DNA from: Rhizobiales bacterium 32-66-11
GTDB taxonomy: Bacteria > Pseudomonadota > Alphaproteobacteria > Rhizobiales > Xanthobacteraceae
Direction: 5' to 3'
DNA: 64,000 bases
NCBI GenBank assembly: GCA_002304505.1
Contig: NCEH01000002.1
Coordinates: 1-64,000 of the forward strand
The notes beneath the pieces are model-generated. The model worked only from the letters and a program-made list of their open reading frames with translations. It did no database searches and was not told the DNA's origin. Made by a program: the position numbers and the translations under genes. Each line of letters opens with the position of its first letter. Positions within the stretch are counted from its first letter, which is position 1. Below, one piece after another: positions 57,088-64,000 of the stretch.

Positions 57088-58944
57088 TCACATCGCACCC
57101 ATGTCCTCGAGCGCCAGCGGACTTTCGGCGGCTTCCCGCGTGATCCGCGCGATCCGCTGGTCGAAGGCGTCCTTGGCCGCCGGAAAGGCGAGAGGCAGGT
57201 CGTCGGCGATGAGGGTCAACACCTCGCTGGAGAGCACCTGCTTCTTGTCGGCGTCGTTCCACCCCTCGGCAGCATTGCGCTTGGCCAGGCCATAGATCAG
57301 CGCGCGCCCGAGCCGCAGGACCAGGGCGTTCTCCGCGGCAGCCTGCGCGGCCGCCCGGACAAGCACAGGAGACGCCTCGAGCGGAGCCAAGGCGATCAGT
57401 TGCTCGGCGAGCTGCTGCACGCTGGGATACAGCAGGTTTACATAAAGCTGGTGGGATTCGGGGTAAAACCGCGCCGCCCGGTGCTGAAGGTTGCGATCCG
57501 CCACCTCCTGCGGGCTCCGCAACAGCAACAGTTCCGGCATTTCCTCGAAATCCTCGACCTTTTCGGGCGAGTCTTTCGGCGCCGGAGGCGCCTTGGCCTT
57601 TTCATCAGCTGGTTTCGGAGGCGTAGGCTTGGCGTCGGTTTCCGCCTTTGACTGAACCGGGGGCTTGGGCGCCGGCTCCTGAACCTTTTCGCTGACCGGT
57701 GCCGGCGGCTTGGGAACCAGCGGGGGACTGCGGAACTGAGGCCGCAGCCGCTTGAGGCCAAGCGCCGCGATCAGCTTCTCCAGCTGCTGCTTCACGCTGC
57801 CGATCAGCGCCTGATCGGGCGAACCGCTGCGCATCATCTCGCGCACCCAATCGGGATGATTCGCCCGCACCAGGGTCGCGAAGTCCATCATCCGCACCTG
57901 ATCCTGCGCACCGTTCTGGTAGCGCAGGAACTGGCGATAGCCTTCCGCGCGCACCGGATAATCGTCGGCCAGCTCGACGAGAAGCGACAGGTGCCGGGCA
58001 TGGGAGCTGATGCCGAAATTGGGCGCCTCGGCGGTCCAGCCTCCCGCCATGCGCAGTTCGTAGAGTTCGTCACCATGGAGCAGGCCGCAGAACGCAAAGC
58101 CGCGGCTGAAACTGCTCTTGAAGGAGGCATTGACGCCGGGTCGCGTGGGATGGGCGGGATCATGGCCGAAATGTATTTTCACGCCGTCCGCGACCTGCAC
58201 CGTGTCCCAGCGGGCGAAGCTCTCGTCAACGATCCGGGCCAGCGGAATTAATGGACGCACATCGGGATGGTCATGCAGATCCGGCCCGAGCAGGACGTCC
58301 ACATCGCCTTGGATCTTGAAGAAACGATGCTGCAGGGCCAGTTGGAGCCAGGATCTGGCAACCTTCGGGTTTCCGTCATAGGGATCGGCAATGGTGTCCT
58401 GGCTCTCGCGATTGCCCAGAAGCACCACCTCGGTCCAATCGCTTGCGGTCTCGGCGCCCTCGGCCGTCACCTGGTCGGTCACGTCGATCACGGCCGCCGA
58501 TTCCCCGGTGACCGGATCGCGGCGCAGGACGCGCCCGTAGACACCATTGCGCTTGCCCAACAGCACTTCGCTGACACGGCCCTCGCGGCATGAGCGATAG
58601 CGCACGCCATGATGGTTCGAGGGCAGCGAGGCTACTTTCGCCCCCATGCCGAAATTTCCATCCAGCCCCTGCATCTTGCCGATGGAGGAGGCGATGTCGC
58701 ACATGCGGAACAGCTCTTCCGCATTCATTCCAAGGCCCGTGTTCCAGATGCGCAGCTTGCGCACGCCGTTTACAAGGCAGGCATTGATCTCCACCCGTCG
58801 CGATCCGAGGGGCGCAGATGTCGCCGCTTCCAATGCATTCTTGACCAATTCCCGCAGCATCATGCTCTTCGGGCAGCGCTCTATGGTGCTCGCCACGAAA
58901 AAATCTTCGTTGTGAACGCGAATTTTCGTCACCAACTCATTCAT
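57088..58944 (-). CDS. GHKL-type ATPase with Lys/Pro-rich linker, function unknown
   Basis: A 618-residue protein. The GHKL (Hsp90/MutL/histidine-kinase-like) ATP site is readable: N-box SMMLRELVKNALEAA, G1-like IWNTGLGMNAEEL and G2-like LDGNFGMGAKVASLP. There is no HisKA phosphorylation domain, so it is not a normal kinase. A second domain (about 170-400) is followed by a Lys/Pro/Glu-rich linker (about 420-480) and a C-terminal helical region. The layout recalls MORC- or MutL-like clamps, but no family is assigned. The AT-rich 5' flank and a tRNA-Gln gene suggest a mobile context. The only in-frame ATG near the start is 58944. Confidence 0.8.
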   Translation of the reverse strand: MNELVTKIRVHNEDFFVASTIERCPKSMMLRELVKNALEAATSAPLGSRRVEINACLVNGVRKLRIWNTGLGMNAEELFRMCDIASSIGKMQGLDGNFGMGAKVASLPSNHHGVRYRSCREGRVSEVLLGKRNGVYGRVLRRDPVTGESAAVIDVTDQVTAEGAETASDWTEVVLLGNRESQDTIADPYDGNPKVARSWLQLALQHRFFKIQGDVDVLLGPDLHDHPDVRPLIPLARIVDESFARWDTVQVADGVKIHFGHDPAHPTRPGVNASFKSSFSRGFAFCGLLHGDELYELRMAGGWTAEAPNFGISSHARHLSLLVELADDYPVRAEGYRQFLRYQNGAQDQVRMMDFATLVRANHPDWVREMMRSGSPDQALIGSVKQQLEKLIAALGLKRLRPQFRSPPLVPKPPAPVSEKVQEPAPKPPVQSKAETDAKPTPPKPADEKAKAPPAPKDSPEKVEDFEEMPELLLLRSPQEVADRNLQHRAARFYPESHQLYVNLLYPSVQQLAEQLIALAPLEASPVLVRAAAQAAAENALVLRLGRALIYGLAKRNAAEGWNDADKKQVLSSEVLTLIADDLPLAFPAAKDAFDQRIARITREAAESPLALEDMGAM

Positions 58945-59255
58945 GCCCGCCCCCAACAAAGAAACGACTCGCCGACCGCCTGAAAATATTAAAACTGTTC
59001 GATTTTATATTATTGCCAGAACTTATCCTGCAGCATCAGGCACGCCTGCGACAGAGATATTGGTAATCTAATAATACCTGTTCCTCGCCCGACAGGTCCG
59101 CGCGACTGGACCACCATGCACAAACCAAGCCAGACGGGTTCCAGACCCTGATTGGCAGTTGACGACCGGCGCCAAGGCGCGCGGCGCCGGCATGTCCTGT
59201 TCCGCGCGAAAGGCGTTCAGGGACGGGAGACAGGGGTGCGCGAGGGGGCGGACGA
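58945..59255. other. Interval between the GHKL ATPase gene and tRNA-Gln
   Basis: The first 110 bases (58945-59090) are strongly AT-rich and probably hold the ATPase promoter; the rest returns to high GC. I see no gene and no visible copy of the tRNA 3' end that would mark an attachment site. Confidence 0.45.
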
Positions 59256-59330
59256 TGGCTGGGGCGCCAGGATTCGAACCTGGGAATGGGGGAATCAAAA
59301 TCCCCTGCCTTACCACTTGGCGACGCCCCA
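59256..59330 (-). tRNA. tRNA-Gln (TTG anticodon)
   Basis: The reverse complement folds as a cloverleaf: acceptor TGGGGCG/CGCCCCA, D-arm, anticodon arm GGGGA-TTTTGAT-TCCCC with anticodon TTG, T-arm CCAGG-TTCGAAT-CCTGG, discriminator G and encoded CCA (59256-59258). Total length 75 with CCA. Confidence 0.96.
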
Positions 59331-59422
59331 TCGCGATGGGCGCGGACCATATCCGCTAAAGCGGGGCGAATGCAACGCCCCGCCGTGCCTTTTCCAGTTG
59401 CGAAAAAGCACGGCGCGGCCGC

Positions 59423-60208
59423 TCAATTGCCGCTGAAACGGGGCATGCGTTTTTCGGCGAAGGCGAGGCGTCCCTCGCGATAATCCGCGCTGGCATTGGC
59501 GAGCGTGGTCAGCCGGCGTGCTTCCGCCGCAACCCCATGGCCCGCGCATTCCGCCGCGCGGATCGAGGCTTTTGCGGCGCGCAGTGTCAGCGGCGCATTC
59601 TCGCCGATGCGCAGCGCCACTTTTTCCGCAACCGCATCCACCTCGGCGGCCGGGGCGATCTGGTCGACCGCGCCGGTCTCATAGGCGCGGGTCGCCTTCA
59701 GACGCTCGGCGCCAAAAAACAGCTGGCGCGCGCCCTGGCTGCCGAACACGCGCACGAAACGCGCGACGCCGCGCGGATCATATCCAAGCCCGAGCCGGGC
59801 GGCGGGAATGGCGAAGAAGGCCTCTTCCGCGACCACCCGCAGATCGCAGCTCGCCGCCAGCGCCGCCCCGGCTCCCACGCACGCGCCATGGACCAAAGCG
59901 ATGGTCGGAAAGGCCACCGCCTCGATGGCCGCGCAAGCGCCTTCCACCAGCTCGTCATAGGTTTGCGCGCCCGAGCTGTCCGAACGCGCGGCATCGAAAT
60001 CGGAAATATCCGCGCCGCCGGAAAAGGCGAGCGTCCCCTCGCCGCGGATGATCGCGACGCGGATGTCGGTCCGCTTGGCAGTGTCGGATGCAAACGCCGC
60101 GAGCGCGCGCCACATGCCGCTGGAAATGGCATTGCGCCGTTCCGGGTTCGACAAAGTCAGCCGCGCGACGCCGCCCTCGATGGAAACAGAAACATCACCC
60201 GAGGCCAT
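59423..60208 (-). CDS. Enoyl-CoA hydratase/isomerase family protein
   Basis: A 261-residue crotonase-fold protein: SNPERRNAISSGMWRAL, oxyanion-hole block AFSGGADISDF and ALVHGACVGAGAALAASCDL. Glutamates of hydratases would lie near AEEAFFAIPAARLGLGYDP; the second one is not obvious, so another crotonase activity is possible. The ATG at 60208 is behind GGGGGGA; starts at 60220 and 60256 are also in frame. Stands alone next to tRNA-Gln. Confidence 0.9.
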   Translation of the reverse strand: MASGDVSVSIEGGVARLTLSNPERRNAISSGMWRALAAFASDTAKRTDIRVAIIRGEGTLAFSGGADISDFDAARSDSSGAQTYDELVEGACAAIEAVAFPTIALVHGACVGAGAALAASCDLRVVAEEAFFAIPAARLGLGYDPRGVARFVRVFGSQGARQLFFGAERLKATRAYETGAVDQIAPAAEVDAVAEKVALRIGENAPLTLRAAKASIRAAECAGHGVAAEARRLTTLANASADYREGRLAFAEKRMPRFSGN

Positions 60209-60310
60209 GTATCCCCCCATGCGCGCGAAACGCCGCCGCCCTGCATTGAAACGCAAGGATTGCCTAGCGCATCTCGAAGGCGTGCGCCAACCTTCTTGCG
60301 GCCCGCGCGC

Positions 60311-61078
60311 TCAGTCGCGCTTGAACAACAGGTTTGCGACGAGCCCCACCATCAGCGAGCCGATCGCAACCGCAAGGCCGTAAAACAAGGCGTGATCCTC
60401 GGCGAACCGGGCCAGCTGCTGCTCGAAGCCGCCCTTCTCGACCACCACCGAGGTCGCGGCGGTCTGGAGCAACTGCCCGTCGGCGAACAGCTTCACGCTC
60501 ACTTCATAGGTGCCAACCGGCGCGCGGGCGGGAATGCGGAAACGAGTGCGGAAGGCCGTCGGCGATAGCAGATTCACTCCGTTCGGCGCCTCGCCGTAGA
60601 GCCCCTCGTCGGTCTTGATCCGCAGAAAGGCGAGGCGGAAGGGATCGTCGGGCACCACATCGGCAAAATCCGGCCCGACCCGCTGGAGAAAGATATTGCG
60701 TTTGAGCCCGATCTGTTCCCGCCGCAGCACTTGCGGCGGGGCGATCTCCTCCGCCGGACGATTGGTGGCCACCGCCAGCACCGCCGGGCAATCCACGAAG
60801 GTGCGGCTGTCGGTATTCACATAAAGCCCGAGCACGCGCGACTTGCGCCAGGTGACGAAGGTTTCCTGCGGCCCGCGCACGGTCACGGCAAAATCATAGC
60901 GCGGCGGGGCACCCGCCTGCGGCACGTCCTCGACCACACCGAACAGCACCAGGTCGGCGCCGGTGAAGTTGGAATGGATGAGCACATGCGGCTCGGAGAC
61001 CGATAGGATCAGACGCTCCGCCCGCGCGCCCGCGCAGGCCAGCAGGAACAGGCCGCAGGCGAGCAGGAGGCGGATCAA
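60311..61078 (-). CDS. TIGR02186-family membrane-anchored periplasmic protein
   Basis: A 255-residue protein with an N-terminal signal (LLLACGLFLLACAGARA), a beta-rich periplasmic domain (LSVSEPHVLIHSNFTGADLV, FVTWRKSRVLGLYVNTDSRT) and a C-terminal membrane helix (ALFYGLAVAIGSLMVGLVAN). This is the TIGR02186 family, almost always next to a TauE/SafE permease, as here: the genes overlap by ATGA at 61075-61078. It is presumably an accessory factor of that permease. Confidence 0.92.
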   Translation of the reverse strand: MIRLLLACGLFLLACAGARAERLILSVSEPHVLIHSNFTGADLVLFGVVEDVPQAGAPPRYDFAVTVRGPQETFVTWRKSRVLGLYVNTDSRTFVDCPAVLAVATNRPAEEIAPPQVLRREQIGLKRNIFLQRVGPDFADVVPDDPFRLAFLRIKTDEGLYGEAPNGVNLLSPTAFRTRFRIPARAPVGTYEVSVKLFADGQLLQTAATSVVVEKGGFEQQLARFAEDHALFYGLAVAIGSLMVGLVANLLFKRD

Positions 61079-62001
61079 TTTCCCCTCCCCTTCGCGGTGA
61101 CGGCGAACGGGTCCTCCGGCGGGCGGGCGAGATCCACGCCCATGCGCAGCCCCACGGCGAGCACCAGCAGGCCGAGCAGCAGGCGCAGGTGCTCCGCCTT
61201 AAGGGATTGGCCCGCGCGGGCGCCGAACTGGGCGCCCATGGTGCCGCCTACCATCAGGATCAGCGCCAGCACCGCATCCACGGTGCCATTGGCCACCGCC
61301 TGGAGAATGGTCGCCGCCGTCATGGTGACGAGGGTCAGCACCAGCGAGGTGCCGACTGCCGTCTGGGTCGGCACGCGCAGCAGATAGATCAGCGCCGGCA
61401 CCAGCAGGAACCCGCCGCCCACGCCCAGCAGCGCGCCCAGGAAGCCGATGCCGAAGCCGATCACCACCACCGGGATCGCCGACACATAGATGCGCGACCG
61501 GCGAAAGCGCATCTTCAGGGGCAGGCGCAGCAGCCAGCCGTGGGTGCCGGGACGGCGGATGCTCACCCCTTGCCCGCGGCGCGACCGCAGAATCGCCCGC
61601 ACGCTCTCCACCAGCATCAGCGCGCCGACGCTGCCGAGCAGGGTCATGTAGGACAGGCCGATCACCAGATCGACCTGTCCATAGGCCCGCAGCAGCGTGA
61701 AGGTCGCGACACCGGCGCCGGTGCCGACCAGGCCGCCGGACAGCAGCACCCCGGACAAAGGGAGGTCGATCAAGCCTTTGCGCAGATAGGACAGGGCGCC
61801 GGAAAAGGACGAGGCGGCCATGTGGGCCGAAACGCTCGCCACCGCCACCGCCGCCGGCACGCCGGTGAAGATCAGCAGTGGGGTCATGAGGAATCCGCCG
61901 CCGACCCCGAACATGCCGGAAATGAACCCGACCGCGAGGCCCATCGCGAAGATCGCGAAAATGGCCACCGGCAGTTCGGCGATGGGAAGATAGATCGTCA
62001 A
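61075..62001 (-). CDS. TauE/SafE-family sulfite or organosulfonate exporter
   Basis: About 308 residues with eight or so helices. The duplicated TauE motif is seen twice: GFISGMFGVGGGFLMTPLL and GFLGALLGVGGGFLLVPAL. The family exports sulfite, sulfoacetate or similar anions across the inner membrane. The start is uncertain: a TTG at 62001 reads TIYLPIAELPV, the usual N-terminus, while an ATG at 62055 would add 18 basic residues. Overlaps the TIGR02186 gene downstream. Confidence 0.92.
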   Translation of the reverse strand: MTIYLPIAELPVAIFAIFAMGLAVGFISGMFGVGGGFLMTPLLIFTGVPAAVAVASVSAHMAASSFSGALSYLRKGLIDLPLSGVLLSGGLVGTGAGVATFTLLRAYGQVDLVIGLSYMTLLGSVGALMLVESVRAILRSRRGQGVSIRRPGTHGWLLRLPLKMRFRRSRIYVSAIPVVVIGFGIGFLGALLGVGGGFLLVPALIYLLRVPTQTAVGTSLVLTLVTMTAATILQAVANGTVDAVLALILMVGGTMGAQFGARAGQSLKAEHLRLLLGLLVLAVGLRMGVDLARPPEDPFAVTAKGRGN

Positions 62002-62297
62002 GGCGGTGGCGTCCGGTCTGCGATGCCGCGCGCCGAGGCGGCCGTTCCCCGCCATCCCCGCGGGTTCCGCCCTCGCCTATAGCAGATTCCCCGTGCAGCG
62101 GACTCGTTTCCCGCCCCTATCCCTTTGGGGATATGGGCACCCCAGCCGCTTGCTCGAACAATGTGCGCACGATCTGCCGCGGACGTGGACGCGGTGCGAG
62201 GAGGCAAGCACATGGGACAAGGATACACAGGCGAGCCGCGCGAAGCCGCGCCGGCGCGCAGGGCCGCCGGCCAAGCGCCGGCATGGCGCGTTTCCCG

Positions 62298-63065
62298 ATG
62301 AGCGGGCGGCTTTCCGGGCGCGTCGCTTTGGTGAGCGGCGGCGCCGGGGGATGCGGGCGCGCCGCTTCCGAACTGTTCGCGCAGGAAGGCGCGAAGGTCG
62401 CGATCGTCGATCTGCCGGGCAGCGCGGGCGCGGCGCTGGCGCAGGAGATCAATTCCGCCGGCGGACAGGCCATGTTTGCCGCCGCCGACGTCTCGGACAG
62501 CGCGGCCGTGACGGCGGCGGTCGCCGAGGTTGAAGCCTCCTTCGGCCCCGTCACGGCGTTGTTCAACCATGCCGGCACGCTGGTGGTGAAGCCGTTCCTC
62601 GACACCACGGAAGAGGAATGGGACCGCCTGATGGGCATCAACGTGCGCAGCATGTTCCTGATGACCAAGGCGGTGCTGCCGGGGATGATCGCGGCCGGCG
62701 GCGGCGCCATCGTGTGTACCTCGTCCATCTCGGCGGTAGCGGGCACGCCCATGGAAGTGCTCTACGACACCACCAAGGGCGCCTGCCACATGTTCGCCCG
62801 CGCCATCGCGGTGGAATTCCGCGAGCGCAATATCCGCTGCAACGCCGTGTGCCCCGGCTTCATCCGCACGCCCCACGGCATCCGCGAGGTGGAAGAGCTG
62901 ACGCGTTACGGGATCGACGTTTCCGACGCCGCCCTCGCCGCCCAGCAGGGGCGGCTGTGCCGGCCGGACGAGGTGGCGAAGGCCGCCTTGTTCCTCTTGA
63001 GCGAGGATGCGAGCTTCGTGAGCGGGACGCATCTTTTTGTCGATAATTGCTTCACCGCCATGTGA
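62298..63065 (+). CDS. Short-chain dehydrogenase/reductase
   Basis: A 255-residue classical SDR from ATG 62298 (ATG 62283 is in frame and would add five residues). Cofactor motif ALVSGGAGGCGRA (TGxxxGxG variant), NHAG, catalytic S142/S143 in VCTSSISAV, Y156 and K160 in LYDTTKGA. The substrate is not readable. It is followed 24 bases later by the FAD oxidoreductase gene on the same strand, probably one operon for sugar or alditol oxidation. Confidence 0.92.
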   Translation: MSGRLSGRVALVSGGAGGCGRAASELFAQEGAKVAIVDLPGSAGAALAQEINSAGGQAMFAAADVSDSAAVTAAVAEVEASFGPVTALFNHAGTLVVKPFLDTTEEEWDRLMGINVRSMFLMTKAVLPGMIAAGGGAIVCTSSISAVAGTPMEVLYDTTKGACHMFARAIAVEFRERNIRCNAVCPGFIRTPHGIREVEELTRYGIDVSDAALAAQQGRLCRPDEVAKAALFLLSEDASFVSGTHLFVDNCFTAM

Positions 63066-63089
63066 CGGGCGAAGCCAAGGGACGACATC

Positions 63090-64000
63090 ATGGAACTCGG
63101 AGCAGGCGGTCACTGGAACAATTGGGTCGGCAACCAGTCCTTCATTTCCCAGCACGCGGCGGTGCCGGAGAGCGAAGAGGAATTGTGCGCCTTGGTGGCG
63201 GAGGCGGGCCGGCGCGGGCTGAAGGTGCGGGTGGCCGGCTCAGGCCATTCCTTCACCCCCGTGGTGGCGACTCCGGGATTGCGGCTGTCGCTGGAAAAGC
63301 TCAGCGGCATCCGCAAGGTGGACATGGCGCGCAAGCGCGTGTCGCTCGCGGCGGGCACCCGCATCGGAGATGCCGGCCGCGCGCTGAAGGCGCTGGGTCT
63401 TTCGCTGACCAACCAGGGCGACATCGACACCCAGGCGTTTGCCGGCGCGCTCTCCACCGGCACCCATGGCACCGGCATCAAGCTGGGCAATCTCGCCTCC
63501 CAGGTGGTGGGCATGCGGCTGGTGCAGCCGTCGGGCGAGATCCTGGAAGTGACCGACGCGGATCCCGACCTGCTCAATGCGATGCGGGTCTCCATCGGCC
63601 TGTTCGGGGTGATCAGCGAAGTCACGCTGCAGGTGATGGACGCCTATAATCTGCGCGAGCGGCTGTGGCGCGACGATTTCGAGACCTGCCTTGCAAATCA
63701 CGATGCGCTGGCGGCGGAGCATCGGCATTTCGGCTTTTTCTGGTGCCCGACGCCGGAGAGCCGCCACCTCTATTGCCTGCCCGATACGGCGCCGGTCTCA
63801 ACCACGTCGAAGCTCTCCGACGTGTGCGAGATGAAAGTGATGGACATCACCGACGAGCCGCCCGAAGCGGCGCACGGCGAATTCGAGCGCATCGCCTATT
63901 CCTCGGAAATCTACCCCATCGAATATGTCCCGAATTTCCACGAGCTGGAATATGCGGTGCCCCTGGAAAAGGGAAAGGATGCCCTGTGCGAGGTGCGGGC
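63090..64000 (+). CDS. FAD-linked oxidoreductase of the aldonolactone/alditol oxidase family, 3' part beyond the window
   Basis: The frame is open from ATG 63090 to the right edge (303 codons seen). The N-terminal PCMH FAD domain has VRVAGSGHSFTPVV, where the His is the site of covalent FAD in alditol, gulonolactone and arabinonolactone oxidases, then LSLTNQGDIDTQAFAGALST and STGTHGTGIKLGNL. The C-terminal ALO domain starts near residue 220 and is cut off. It oxidises a sugar lactone or polyol. The start lies 24 bases after the SDR stop. Confidence 0.92.
   Translation, partial: MELGAGGHWNNWVGNQSFISQHAAVPESEEELCALVAEAGRRGLKVRVAGSGHSFTPVVATPGLRLSLEKLSGIRKVDMARKRVSLAAGTRIGDAGRALKALGLSLTNQGDIDTQAFAGALSTGTHGTGIKLGNLASQVVGMRLVQPSGEILEVTDADPDLLNAMRVSIGLFGVISEVTLQVMDAYNLRERLWRDDFETCLANHDALAAEHRHFGFFWCPTPESRHLYCLPDTAPVSTTSKLSDVCEMKVMDITDEPPEAAHGEFERIAYSSEIYPIEYVPNFHELEYAVPLEKGKDALCEVR

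Noticed and set aside
59256-59330. An integrated element between tRNA-Gln and the GHKL ATPase gene
   Set aside because: No integrase and no repeat of the tRNA 3' end are visible, so only a weak suspicion remains.

Overview
The window is GC-rich DNA (roughly two thirds G+C by eye) from an alphaproteobacterium, most likely order Hyphomicrobiales and plausibly family Xanthobacteraceae or a relative. That placement is inferred from gene content: MucR, DUF1491, DUF6456, TIGR02186, a DUF1214/DUF1254 pair, a folP-folK overlap, short mobile palindromes, and many alternative GTG/TTG starts. A perfect 16-bp parS site at 5565-5580 suggests the window lies in the origin-proximal part of a chromosome (or on a ParABS replicon), although parA and parB are not present.

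Layout. 1-4100 is a rearranged exopolysaccharide-type region: a minus-strand DUF4434-like exported protein, a breakpoint near 555-600 that removes the first 32 or so residues of a WecB-type epimerase, and a BcsB-like periplasmic protein. 4227-5406 is a complete IS110-family element inserted in a REP palindrome. Its leader folds into a bridge-RNA-like structure, and four short guide segments in it match both element ends and both target flanks around one dinucleotide, GA. 5400-13600 holds parS, tex, a 165-bp tandem array, a LysR regulator divergent from an aldo/keto reductase, a beta-hydroxyacid dehydrogenase, and a small foreign patch (a DUF2971 gene and an IS5 fragment) bounded by a 29-bp direct repeat. 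13586-19786 is one 2066-codon minus-strand gene: three CBM2 modules, many Calx-beta repeats and a GH5 cellulase that interrupts a Calx-beta repeat. A LytS/LytTR two-component pair follows.

21941-35800 carries ugpA-ugpE permeases without ugpB or ugpC, a YegD-type Hsp70, a polytopic membrane protein, a YcgN-like protein, PBP1A, the DUF1214/DUF1254 pair, a sulfotransferase remnant, DUF1491, and a histidine kinase overlapping a peptidoglycan-binding protein. 35900-45600 carries sufE, DUF805, a DnaA-domain-IV-like protein overlapping a DUF6456 protein, an AT-rich dyad-bearing island, mucR, msrB-ptrB, a Tat-type beta carbonic anhydrase, a proline-rich membrane protein and sodB. 45600-64000 is mainly housekeeping: a GT-C-like protein, zntB/corA, an M20 dipeptidase, a degenerate receiver, a HerA-like ATPase, DUF2267, folP-folK, csbD, meaB, a C15 peptidase, a GHKL ATPase beside tRNA-Gln, an enoyl-CoA hydratase, tauE/TIGR02186, an SDR and an FAD oxidoreductase cut by the right edge.

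The strongest observation is the IS110 element, where transposase, RNA guides, donor ends and REP target can all be read together. Next are the GH5 domain nested in a Calx-beta repeat, the parS site, the left breakpoint and the short tandem duplications spanning stop codons.
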